Part shown: positions 8,027 through 14,514 of the stretch, one piece after another | Layout: each line of letters opens with the position of its first letter | Numbering within the stretch: the first letter of the stretch is position 1 | Origin: Leptospirillum sp037442005 | GTDB taxonomy: Bacteria > Nitrospirota > Leptospirillia > Leptospirillales > Leptospirillaceae | Direction: 5' to 3' | Length of the DNA stretch: 16,103 bases | Assembly: GCA_037442005.1 (NCBI GenBank) | Contig: JBBIRA010000038.1 | Location: 1-16,103 of the forward strand | Notes under the pieces: model-generated | The model's input: the letters and a program-made list of their open reading frames with translations, nothing else | Database searches by the model: none | What the model was told of the DNA's origin: nothing | Program-made: the position numbers and the translations under genes

Positions 8027-8446
8027 ATGAAGCCGTTTTCAGAAGACAGTGTGTCTCCGGATCAACAGGAACCGTCAAACGGCAACCGGGATTTTTCCCG
8101 GATCGAAAAGCTTCTTCTGGAACAGCGGGAACAGATCCTGAAAGAAGCCGGCCGTGTTGTTGGTTCCGGTGTTGCCAGCTCCCCGGGGTTGACCCCGGAC
8201 CCCGCCGATATGGCAACCCGGGAAGAGCATGAAGCTTTTTCCATGCGTCTTAAAGAGCGTGAGAAGAATCTCCTCCGAAAGATTGATCTGGCGATCGACC
8301 GGATCAAGGAAGGTGATTTCGGAATTTGTGAGGATTGCGGAGAGCCGATTGAAGAAAAACGGCTGATGGCGCGTCCTGTCACGACCTTATGCATCGACTG
8401 CAAGACGCTCCAGGAGACCCGGGAAAACGCCAAGCGCCCGAACTGA
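8027..8446 (+). CDS. dksA: DksA/TraR-family RNA polymerase-binding transcription factor
   Basis: A 139-residue DksA-type protein that binds in the RNA polymerase secondary channel and, with ppGpp in the known family, adjusts rRNA and amino-acid promoters. The coiled-coil tip motif is intact: DPADMA gives D58, D61 and A63, matching the DxxDxA of E. coli DksA needed for function. The C-terminal zinc finger is complete: C101-x2-C104-x17-C122-x2-C125, followed by the helix KTLQETREN. The N-terminal 20 residues are polar and unlike E. coli. A longer frame exists from 7847, but ATG 8027 is chosen because GAGAGG precedes it at 6 nt and the upstream extension (rich in Arg, His and Cys) has no family match. 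The stop at 8444-8446 lies at the apparent 5' edge of the SDR gene, making this the first gene of a likely four-gene operon. Confidence 0.92.
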   Translation: MKPFSEDSVSPDQQEPSNGNRDFSRIEKLLLEQREQILKEAGRVVGSGVASSPGLTPDPADMATREEHEAFSMRLKEREKNLLRKIDLAIDRIKEGDFGICEDCGEPIEEKRLMARPVTTLCIDCKTLQETRENAKRPN

Positions 8447-8459
8447 ACCCGAACTTTTT

Positions 8460-9179
8460 GAGATCTGGGTCACGGGAGCCGGGGGAGGTCTGGGCCGCGG
8501 GCTTGTCCGCCAGCTGACTCAAAGGGGGTTCCCTGTGACCGGTTTTGTGCGTCCGGGTTCCCCGGCGGAAGGTTCCTCCGGACTGTTTGGCGGCTACGAG
8601 GAGATTCCTCTTGACCTCTCCCGTCCCGGTGAGGTGAAGCATTTCCTGAAGGAGCGGCTCGGTCGGTGCCGGCCTCCCTGGCTTGCCATTCACAATGCGT
8701 CTCTTCTTCCCTCCCGCGGACCGGTCTGGGATGAAACGGTAGCGCAGCGGGAGGCCGCTTTTCTGGTGAATCTGGGTGTTCCCCTTTTGATGGCGACAGA
8801 ACTGATCCCGTTTCAGCTCCGGCAAAATGCCGGTGGCGGCCACCTGTTCATTTCTTCCGGAGTGGGGCGATCCGTCCGTCAGGGGTGGGGCAGTTACGGG
8901 ATGACGAAACAGGCAATCGAAGTCTCGTCGAAGGTGATTGCTTCGGATTTGCCGGAACCGTTTTTCAGTGTGACGATGAACCCCGGAGGAATGAGGACAC
9001 CGATGAGAGCGTTTGCTTACCCTGAAGAGGATCCGGCCTCTCTTCCGGATCCTGTTGTCGTGGCGGAACGGATCTCCGGTCTCGTTGACCTGGCCTTGCG
9101 CCATGGTGGCCGTTTTCTGAACGGATTGGCGCTGGATGTTTTCGATATCGATCGCTTCATGACTCCGGGGGGGCTCTGA
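8460..9179 (+). CDS. short-chain dehydrogenase/reductase with abnormal 5' end
   Basis: NAD(P)-dependent oxidoreductase of the classical SDR fold. The catalytic parts are clear: HNASL (the NNAG-type motif), Ser codons at 8853-8858, YGMTK with Tyr at 8895-8897 and Lys at 8907-8909, and NPGGMRTPM after it. The first usual start in this frame is GTG 8535, but the same frame upstream encodes IWVTGAGGGLGRG (8463-8501), the cofactor-binding TGxxxGxG motif that begins every SDR. The frame is open back to a stop at 8364-8366 with no ATG, GTG or TTG in between. So either an unusual start (for example ATC 8463) is used, or a base is missing near 8460: one extra G would join TTG 8458 to this frame. The coordinate 8460 marks where coding similarity begins, not a proven start. 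No Shine-Dalgarno is visible there. The stop overlaps the next gene by 1 bp. Substrate unknown. Confidence 0.8.
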   Translation, partial: EIWVTGAGGGLGRGLVRQLTQRGFPVTGFVRPGSPAEGSSGLFGGYEEIPLDLSRPGEVKHFLKERLGRCRPPWLAIHNASLLPSRGPVWDETVAQREAAFLVNLGVPLLMATELIPFQLRQNAGGGHLFISSGVGRSVRQGWGSYGMTKQAIEVSSKVIASDLPEPFFSVTMNPGGMRTPMRAFAYPEEDPASLPDPVVVAERISGLVDLALRHGGRFLNGLALDVFDIDRFMTPGGL

Positions 9180-10078
9180 TGGAAATCCGGTTTCCGTCAG
9201 GGAAACGGATCGGTCTTCGATCCGTTTCCCTGACGATTGTTGTGTTGTCGTTTGTACTTGCAGGTGGCTGTACGATCGCGACCCGGCAGGACAATCACCT
9301 TGTTTTGGAAAACAACGCCCGTTTTCTGCATGCCTTCCAGGATGCGAACCAAGCGCTGGCCCGGAATGATTTCGAAAAGGCCGGCCATATTGCCAGGATG
9401 TGGCAGAAATACCCCTCCCTGACCACCCGGAACCGGAAACGGCTTTTGGAACTTGTCCGGAAGATACGCCGGGAGCAGGCCCTTTACCTGATGGGGGAGG
9501 CCCGTCAGCTGGAAGCGGTTGGTCATCTGAACGAGGCGCTCGGGAAGGTTGACCTGGCGTCGACGCTTGATCCTTCCTGGCAGGCCCCCCGGCGTGCCCG
9601 CCGCCATCTTTTGATCCTGGTTGATGTTCAGGGTCAGATGGGGCGGCAGTGGGAGTCTCTGGTCCGCCGCCTTCTGGTTCTCCGGAAGTCCGATCCCTCC
9701 AATCCGGAGCTCGATAGAACCCTGGCCTGGTCTTATTTTCACCTGGCCAGGAGCCGTTTTTCATCGGATCATTTTGCGGGGGCGTACCGGTGGGTCAAAA
9801 AGTCTCTTTTGCTAGACCCAGAGAACTCCGATGCAAGGGAACTTGAAGGGAGGATTCTCAAGAAGGTCAACGCCGATACCGATCAGGGCGAGGCACTCTT
9901 CCGGACCAATCATATTGATCAGTCGATCGCGCTTTTTCATCGGGCCCTCCGGATCCGTCCGGATGATCCGCGGGCCCGGAAAGATCTGGAACTGGCGCTT
10001 GAGGCCCAGGCGCTCGGAGGGCGCTCAGGTCATACGGGGGACCAGACGAAATCAGTCCCTCCGCCACCCCGTCTTTAG
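9179..10078 (+). CDS. TPR-repeat lipoprotein
   Basis: A 299-residue protein that appears to be a lipid-anchored periplasmic scaffold. The N-terminal signal ends in LAGGC with Cys31, a fit to the general lipoprotein pattern. The mature part is entirely helical-looking, with TPR-like units: LNEALGKVDLASTLDPSW (about 120-137), AYRWVKKSLLLDPENSDA (about 202-219) and SIALFHRALRIRPDDPRA (about 248-265). The last is the clearest match, with the Ala/Leu/Pro spacing of a TPR. The C-terminus is Pro-rich. TPR proteins mediate protein contacts; no partner can be named. ATG 9179 overlaps the SDR stop (TGATG), so translation is coupled to the upstream gene, and dapF follows 40 bp later. Confidence 0.8.
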   Translation: MEIRFPSGKRIGLRSVSLTIVVLSFVLAGGCTIATRQDNHLVLENNARFLHAFQDANQALARNDFEKAGHIARMWQKYPSLTTRNRKRLLELVRKIRREQALYLMGEARQLEAVGHLNEALGKVDLASTLDPSWQAPRRARRHLLILVDVQGQMGRQWESLVRRLLVLRKSDPSNPELDRTLAWSYFHLARSRFSSDHFAGAYRWVKKSLLLDPENSDARELEGRILKKVNADTDQGEALFRTNHIDQSIALFHRALRIRPDDPRARKDLELALEAQALGGRSGHTGDQTKSVPPPPRL

Positions 10079-10118
10079 AGAAATAAACGATGGACACTTT
10101 CAATCATGGAGTTTTTTG

Positions 10119-11018
10119 ATGGCGCTGGAACAGGATTTTGTGAAATCGCACGGATTAGGCAACGACTATATTGTCATGACGGCTCCCCCCGGGGGAATCG
10201 TGAGGCAGGAATGGCTGCCTGAAGTCATCCGGCTGATCTGCGACAGAAACTATGGAGTCGGATCCGACGGTATCCTGGCCCTGACGAAAACCGAAGAGCC
10301 TTTTGGCCTGCGCATTTTTAATCCGGATGGCAGTGAAGCGGAGAAAAGCGGAAACGGACTCAGGATTTTTGCCAAATTTCTTTATGAGTACGGTTATGCG
10401 AAAACGAAGACATTTCAGATCCAGACCTTGGGAGGGCTGGTTTCGGCAACCGTGACAGCAGGTTCCGATGGTCTGGTGAAGCGGGTTCTTGTGGATATGG
10501 GGTCCTATACGCTCGACCCTGTGGCGGTGGGTGTTCAGGGCGCGACTTCTCCCCATCTGGAACAGGAGATTGACCTTGGATCAGGAACCCGTCTCAAAGG
10601 AACGGCGGTTTCGGTTGGCAATCCCCACTTTGTCTTTTTTAAGGATGAACTAGACGAACAATGGCTGAAAACGTGGGGCCCTTCCATTGAGAACAACCGG
10701 TTGTTTCCCCGACGGATCAACACCCAGATGGTCAAAGTGACCGGACCGGACGAGATTGAAATCCGGATCTGGGAACGGGGTGCCGGATACACGCTGGCTT
10801 CCGGCTCCTCCTCTTGCGCGGCGGCCTCGGTGGCTGTTCATCTGGGAAAGGTGAAGAGCCCGGTGAGAGTCTTGATGCCCGGCGGGATGCTGACGATCGA
10901 TGTGTCGGGAAGCGGGTCTGTCCGGATGGAAGGTCCGGTGGCGTCGGTCATGAGCGGGATGTTTTCCGCCGAATTTCTGGGTGATCTGAAAAAGGCTTCG
11001 GAGAAAGTCCCCTCCTGA
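10119..11018 (+). CDS. dapF: diaminopimelate epimerase homologue with both catalytic cysteines replaced by serine
   Basis: A 299-residue DapF-fold protein. Known DapF enzymes convert LL- to meso-diaminopimelate for lysine and peptidoglycan, using two cysteines as acid and base. Substrate-contact motifs are kept: HGLGNDY (N15), DRNYGVGSDG, NPDGSEA (N68), VSVGNPHFV, RRINTQ and WERGAG (Glu-Arg pair). However, the first catalytic position reads EKSGNG instead of QCGNG (S77, codon 10347-10349), and the second reads LASGSSSC instead of QACGSGAC (S228, codon 10800-10802). The residue after GAG is Tyr instead of Glu. The protein is therefore either a divergent epimerase using serines, or a DapF-fold enzyme with other chemistry. 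ATG 10119 is chosen over the open frame from 9831 because GGAG lies 7 nt before it and the family N-terminus starts there. Symbol given by homology only. Confidence 0.87.
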   Translation: MALEQDFVKSHGLGNDYIVMTAPPGGIVRQEWLPEVIRLICDRNYGVGSDGILALTKTEEPFGLRIFNPDGSEAEKSGNGLRIFAKFLYEYGYAKTKTFQIQTLGGLVSATVTAGSDGLVKRVLVDMGSYTLDPVAVGVQGATSPHLEQEIDLGSGTRLKGTAVSVGNPHFVFFKDELDEQWLKTWGPSIENNRLFPRRINTQMVKVTGPDEIEIRIWERGAGYTLASGSSSCAAASVAVHLGKVKSPVRVLMPGGMLTIDVSGSGSVRMEGPVASVMSGMFSAEFLGDLKKASEKVPS

Positions 11019-11040
11019 GTGTTTCTGTCCTCTTTCTTTA

Positions 11041-11229
11041 TTATTTTGATGTTCCCTGATCCCGGGTGGCCGGCTGGGTGGCGAACCGGGTAAAGTCCTG
11101 ATGGGCAATATGCCAGAGGTTCGTCCCCATGATCAGGAGAAAGATGATGAAAATGGGGATGAGGATCCAGATCAGCGACTTGTCGTTGCGTGATGATGAA
11201 CCTGGATCTCTTGGATCAAATTCTGCCAT
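11041..11229 (-). CDS. small single-pass membrane protein, function unknown
   Basis: A 62-residue protein not assignable to a family. The first 17 residues are polar and charged (EFDPRDPGSSSRNDK). Residues about 18-38 form one strongly hydrophobic helix with LIWILIPIFIIFLL. The rest is a polar tail with HQDFTRFATQ. GAGGAG lies 4 nt before ATG 11229, a good ribosome binding site. It follows the degenerate-GGDEF gene by 31 bp on the same strand and is likely co-transcribed, so the two may work together at the membrane; this is inference from spacing only. It converges on dapF with 22 bp between stops, and no hairpin terminator was seen there. Confidence 0.7.
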   Translation of the reverse strand: MAEFDPRDPGSSSRNDKSLIWILIPIFIIFLLIMGTNLWHIAHQDFTRFATQPATRDQGTSK

Positions 11230-11260
11230 GATTCTCCTCGTTTGTGCGATAGCCGGCGGG

Positions 11261-12613
11261 CTAGGAGGTAAAAGGGTTCCCGTCCCTGACGCTGCCGACG
11301 GTCCGGACGTTGTCCATGAAGGCGGCCCTCATGAGACGAAGGGGGGAATGGCCATCTTCAGGAGCATGGCAAAATGAAACGCGTGATGCCAGCCGGACCT
11401 GTTGTGAGTTCCGTGTGAGAAGGGTTGATTCAAGTCGCCTGGCGGCTTTTTCCGTTCCGGAACGGCTTTGGTTGGGCAGGATAAGAAGAAACTCCATGGG
11501 AGAAAATCGACCCAGAAGGTCTGATTGCCTGGCAAAGGCAAGAAGAACATCCCGCATCGGGGCAATGCCCACCGGGTCTGACAGGGTCACGCCCACAAGC
11601 CCCACCCCCTGATCTTTCAATGCAGTGACTTCCAGAAGGTCGGTCAGTCCGTCGATCAGCCCTCTCCGGGAGGGAAGCCCCGATTCCTGATCGCGGTTGA
11701 TGAGGCAAATCAGTCGAAGCTGTTCCCGGTTTTTAAAGAGGTTCAGGGAAAGTTCGTTTCCGATGCGCCCGATGCTCTGGGTAATGGGCTGGGCTTTTTT
11801 CATGTCGAGTGACAGCCGTTGCGTAATCCATCCGAAAAAAGAGGTTTCCCTGACAAGGGGAATGATGACATGGATCCCTTCATGGCCTGATTCCCGCAGG
11901 AAGACTGTGCGTGAAACCGGTATCGAGATGGCTTGAAGAACCTTTTGGGGTTCCATGGCGGACAGGGCTGTTGTCAGGGGTGCTTCTCCGTGATCGGCCA
12001 GTCGGGGGGTGACGAGGATCAGGTTTGACCCCTTCTTCCATCTCGGTGTATTCCAGAGGAACATCTGGGGGGGATCGGCAACCTCTGTCTGATCCCAGAA
12101 TTCATCGGAGAGGCTGCCGATCATGGTTTCGTGGTCCAGGGAGTCGAGCAGGATCAGGGTGATGGGGTCTGACAGGTGAAAATACGTTTTGGCAATGTCG
12201 GATGAGGCGTGGGCTGTTTTTTCTTCCCGTTTTCTGAACAGGAGGACGGACTCCGCACCGGAGTTTGTCAGGACCGCGCGAAACAGATCCAGTGAGCCCT
12301 TTCCGAAGGGAACAGTCGCATGCCAGAAGCTCTCCTCACCCGATCCTTCGCCCCTGAACCATGCTGTGATCGTGCCGGCATGTCCGGGAGGGGTCTGAGC
12401 GGTAAACGTTTTTTCAACTTCCCCCAGTGAAATGGTTCCCAACGAAAGTGTTTTTTTCCCGTAGGTGTCAAGAAAGAGCGTGTTAACTGCCCGCAGAAAT
12501 CCTTCCCGGGAAACAAGTGCAAATCCCAGCCGTTCTTTTTCAAGAACCATGTTGATGGCCTGGAGATGGCCTGTCAGTGGACGGATCGATGAATGTCCGA
12601 GCAAGATCGACAT
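11261..12613 (-). CDS. PAS/GAF-like regulator with degenerate C-terminal GGDEF domain
   Basis: A 450-residue cytoplasmic protein with no transmembrane segment. Residues about 25-55 (LGFALVSREGFLRAVN) look like a PAS-type sensor start. Residues about 140-290 contain a GAF-like stretch with LRESGHEGIHVIIPLVRE and FFGWITQRLSL. From about 305 a GGDEF-like domain begins: SGLPSRRGL (311-319) matches the family's TGLPNRR, and GRFSPMEFLLILP matches RYGGDEFLILLP, so the signature is SPMEF (371-375) in place of GGDEF. The distance between these motifs is about 60 residues, shorter than normal, and the metal-binding DxxFKxxND segment appears lost. It should not make cyclic di-GMP; it may bind a ligand or partner, or be a relic. 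The domain reading is by eye and moderate for PAS/GAF. ATG 12613 follows an AGGA; a small membrane protein gene lies 31 bp downstream. Confidence 0.75.
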   Translation of the reverse strand: MSILLGHSSIRPLTGHLQAINMVLEKERLGFALVSREGFLRAVNTLFLDTYGKKTLSLGTISLGEVEKTFTAQTPPGHAGTITAWFRGEGSGEESFWHATVPFGKGSLDLFRAVLTNSGAESVLLFRKREEKTAHASSDIAKTYFHLSDPITLILLDSLDHETMIGSLSDEFWDQTEVADPPQMFLWNTPRWKKGSNLILVTPRLADHGEAPLTTALSAMEPQKVLQAISIPVSRTVFLRESGHEGIHVIIPLVRETSFFGWITQRLSLDMKKAQPITQSIGRIGNELSLNLFKNREQLRLICLINRDQESGLPSRRGLIDGLTDLLEVTALKDQGVGLVGVTLSDPVGIAPMRDVLLAFARQSDLLGRFSPMEFLLILPNQSRSGTEKAARRLESTLLTRNSQQVRLASRVSFCHAPEDGHSPLRLMRAAFMDNVRTVGSVRDGNPFTS

Positions 12614-12676
12614 ACATTTCCTGTCTGTTAGGACCTGAGCCGAGGATCAATGGGGCAATAAGAGGCTGTCTCCCGG

Positions 12677-12685
12677 ATTGTACCA
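12677..12685 (-). promoter_or_regulatory. candidate extended -10 promoter for the degenerate-GGDEF gene
   Basis: On the minus strand TGGTACAAT forms an extended -10 element (TGn plus TACAAT, five of six consensus bases). No good -35 box is present, as is usual for extended -10 promoters. The start would be about 55-60 nt upstream of ATG 12613. Confidence 0.4.
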
Positions 12686-12707
12686 CAATGATAACCGGGG
12701 AATGGAC

Positions 12708-12737
12708 TTGACCCGTCCCGGGTGGATCGGCTAGCGT
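12708..12737 (+). promoter_or_regulatory. weak candidate promoter for the methyltransferase gene
   Basis: TTGACC (12708-12713) and TAGCGT (12732-12737) are separated by 18 bp. The -35 is good (five of six) but the -10 matches only three. It would give a leader of about 55 nt. A different promoter in this 186-bp divergent gap is possible. Confidence 0.25.
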
Positions 12738-12799
12738 GGCTTAATGGGATTTGGCTCTTTGTTCAGCTTGAGTAATGGTCAGAAGGCAGGGGAAGAACA

Positions 12800-13462
12800 A
12801 TGGAAAAACAAGGTCCCTATACAGTGCAACGGGCGTTTTTTGAGCGGGCTTATCGGGAAAGAACGGCCGGGTGGCCCAGAACGGGGACTTCCCGCATTGT
12901 TGAGATCGCTCGTGAATATGGATATCTCCGTCCCGGGGGACGCTTCCTTGAGATTGGTTGCGGGGAAGGCCGGAACCTGCATCTCCCTCTTAAAGAGGGG
13001 TGCCGGACGGTGGGTCTTGATTATGTGAAGGAACCCCTCGATGGTCTCAGGCCTTTGCGGGAGAGTGGCGGTCTCATGTCCGTTCAGGGAGATCTTTTCT
13101 GTCTTCCTTTCCGGCCGGGGAGTTTTGATGTGGTGATGGACTGGGGAGTCTTGCACCATCTGCGCGCAGCAGAACGGGAATTTTATCCCCGTTGGATCGG
13201 TGAAGTGCTCGCTCCCTCCGGAGTTCTTCTCCTGGGCGCTTTCTCCGAGTTTTTTCAGCATTACCCGGGAGAATCAAGGCGCCGACAATGGGTTTCCCAT
13301 CGAGGTCACTACGATATTTTTTTCACCCGGGAGGCGTTTTCCCGGGTGATGGGTCCCGGATGGCGTCTTCTGCATGAGTCGGAAGAAGTTGCCGGAGGGG
13401 ACATCCACCATTACCGGCTGGGGATTTTTGGGCGCATGGAGCCATCAGAAAAAGGGTTTTGA
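12800..13462 (+). CDS. class I SAM-dependent methyltransferase
   Basis: A 220-residue cytoplasmic methyltransferase of the UbiE/Methyltransf_11-like group. Motif I is FLEIGCGEGRN (49-59), the SAM-binding glycine-rich loop. The acidic residue after strand 2 is D74 in VGLDY, a further SAM-contact region is GDLFCLPF (D98), and the post-motif segment is FDVVMDWGVLHHL (109-121). The C-terminal part (SHRGHYDIFFTREAF) is a plausible substrate-lid region. Nothing indicates whether the substrate is a small molecule, lipid or protein. AGGGGAAG precedes ATG 12800 at about 5 nt. It is divergent from the degenerate-GGDEF gene and stands 82 bp before the next plus-strand gene, which has its own promoter candidate. 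Confidence 0.88.
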   Translation: MEKQGPYTVQRAFFERAYRERTAGWPRTGTSRIVEIAREYGYLRPGGRFLEIGCGEGRNLHLPLKEGCRTVGLDYVKEPLDGLRPLRESGGLMSVQGDLFCLPFRPGSFDVVMDWGVLHHLRAAEREFYPRWIGEVLAPSGVLLLGAFSEFFQHYPGESRRRQWVSHRGHYDIFFTREAFSRVMGPGWRLLHESEEVAGGDIHHYRLGIFGRMEPSEKGF

Positions 13463-13488
13463 AGCCCCATGGTTGAGTATGATAGAAT
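13459..13488 (+). promoter_or_regulatory. candidate sigma-70 promoter for the 94-residue protein gene
   Basis: TTGAAG (13459-13464) and TAGAAT (13483-13488) are 18 bp apart, with four and five of six consensus matches. The -35 overlaps the stop codon of the methyltransferase gene. Transcription would begin about 50 nt before TTG 13545. Confidence 0.45.
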
Positions 13489-13544
13489 CACTGACCCTGA
13501 TTCTTTTTCATCTATGAAGATCTGTTTACTGAAAGAGGTGCCGA

Positions 13545-13829
13545 TTGGAATACAGACCGATTGCCTATCATTTTCAACCGGGAGAAACGGTTCTGGTGAA
13601 GGTTACAAATCAGCTGGGAATCGTTGAAAGCCGGACAAGAGGGTACTGGAAGACGAATGAGTATGATGTCATTATTCCTCCGGGAAACGGGAGAATGCGT
13701 GTCCGGGAGGAAAACCTCGATAAAGTTCCGAGAGAAGAGTGGATCACGCATCTTGAGAATCTTGCGGGTATTGTTGACGTTCCCGTCTATGGCCGCCCCC
13801 ATGCCCATACGCTTCCACCCAAACAGTAA
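13545..13829 (+). CDS. small conserved-looking protein of unknown function, TTG start
   Basis: A 94-residue soluble protein that I do not recognise. The centre (PGETVLVKVTNQLGIVESR, then YDVIIP and RMRVREENL) has the strand pattern of a small SH3-like or KOW-like barrel, as seen in proteins that regulate valency or bind RNA; this is a fold guess only. The C-terminal half has a helix (REEWITHLENLAG) and a Pro/His-rich tail ending PPKQ. The only start in the frame is TTG 13545, since an in-frame TGA lies at 13530-13532. AAAGAGGTG lies just upstream with a short 4-nt spacing. It is followed by a hairpin shared with the convergent rhodanese gene. Confidence 0.7.
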   Translation: MEYRPIAYHFQPGETVLVKVTNQLGIVESRTRGYWKTNEYDVIIPPGNGRMRVREENLDKVPREEWITHLENLAGIVDVPVYGRPHAHTLPPKQ

Positions 13830-13848
13830 GTATTGAAAGGGTAAGAAA

Positions 13849-13894
13849 ACAGGTTCCCGCGCCCGTTTCCTGCCGGGTGTGAGCAGGAACCTGT
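13849..13894. terminator. convergent hairpin terminator between the 94-residue gene and the rhodanese gene
   Basis: ACAGGTTCC (13849-13857) pairs perfectly with GGAACCTGT (13886-13894), with a shorter CCCG/CGGG stem inside. On the minus strand it is followed by TTTCTTA, a modest U-tract that would terminate rhodanese transcripts. On the plus strand no U-tract follows. An alternative stem, TTCCTG (13867-13872) with CAGGAA (13884-13889), shares the right arm. Confidence 0.6.
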
Positions 13895-13899
13895 CCGCC

Positions 13900-14244
13900 C
13901 TAGTATCTTGGGAGCGAGGGATCCACATGTATGGCGTAGGCATCGATGCCGCCATTTAAGTTCTGGACCTTTGTGTACCCGGCTTTTTTCATTGCCATGC
14001 AGGCCTGAAGGCTTCTTGCTCCGTGATGGCAGTAAACAACGACCGTGGCTTCTTTATGAATGGAATCGAGAACCCTTCCCAGCTGTCCCAGTGGAATATG
14101 TTTGGCTCCCGGTATCCGGACCCTGGAGTGTTCCCAGTCTTCCCGGACATCCAGAAGAATAATGTCTTCTCCCCCATCAATTCTTTTTTTAAGCTCCTTG
14201 GGGTCAAGCTGAATATCACCTCCGCCCCCGAATAATCCAAACAT
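13900..14244 (-). CDS. single-domain rhodanese-like sulfurtransferase
   Basis: A 114-residue cytoplasmic protein with one rhodanese domain, the size of GlpE/PspE-type proteins. Landmarks are LLDVREDWEHSRVRIPGAKHIPL (30-52; read as LDVRE, then the IPGAKHIP turn), VVVYCHHGARS with the active-site Cys72 in the CHHGARS loop, and LNGGIDAY near the end. The cysteine carries a persulfide in active members, moving sulfur to an acceptor such as thiosulfate-derived donors or thiols; the partner here is unknown. The N-terminus MFGLFGGGGD is Gly-rich and lacks a signal peptide. AAAGGAG lies 8 nt before ATG 14244. Monocistronic by context: a hairpin lies at its 3' end and a divergent gene lies upstream. 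Confidence 0.9.
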   Translation of the reverse strand: MFGLFGGGGDIQLDPKELKKRIDGGEDIILLDVREDWEHSRVRIPGAKHIPLGQLGRVLDSIHKEATVVVYCHHGARSLQACMAMKKAGYTKVQNLNGGIDAYAIHVDPSLPRY

Positions 14245-14284
14245 GCTTCATACTCCTTTTTTGATGATGAAAAAGTCTCGTTAT

Positions 14285-14302
14285 CCGGAGGAATCTCTCC
14301 GG
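14285..14302. promoter_or_regulatory. inverted repeat upstream of the rhodanese gene
   Basis: CCGGAG (14285-14290) and CTCCGG (14297-14302) form a perfect 6-bp inverted repeat around a 6-bp centre, about 40 bp upstream of the rhodanese start. It could be an operator, but it is short and GC-rich and may be chance. Confidence 0.25.
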
Positions 14303-14430
14303 GTTCGGGCTCAATCGATCCGTCTTTCCCTTCCATTGTAACGGCAGATTGCCGCCGGGAACAACCCGAAGCGGGAGACCGCCCCATGGCAACCGGTCTT
14401 CTGGTCCCGTTCCTTCGAGGGGTATTGTTT

Positions 14431-14459
14431 TTGATCCTTTTGTCCGATGAGAAGATGAT
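14431..14459 (+). promoter_or_regulatory. weak candidate promoter for the small outer-membrane protein gene
   Basis: TTGATC (14431-14436) and GATGAT (14454-14459) are 17 bp apart, each matching four of six consensus bases. They would start transcription about 50 nt upstream of ATG 14515. No other clear promoter was seen in the 270-bp divergent gap. Confidence 0.3.
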
Positions 14460-14514
14460 TCTTTTACGGGGATACCACAGGGGATTCAGTTCTGATTGTG
14501 AAAAGGAGTTTCAG

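Noticed and set aside
8379..9764. 461-codon minus-strand ORF
   Set aside because: Antisense to the SDR and TPR lipoprotein genes; low-complexity Gly/Pro/Arg/Ser product with no recognisable motif and no ribosome binding site.
9831..10118. N-terminal extension of the dapF-like frame
   Set aside because: It overlaps the TPR lipoprotein in another frame and reads as Arg/Ser-rich noise. The family N-terminus and ribosome binding site fit ATG 10119.
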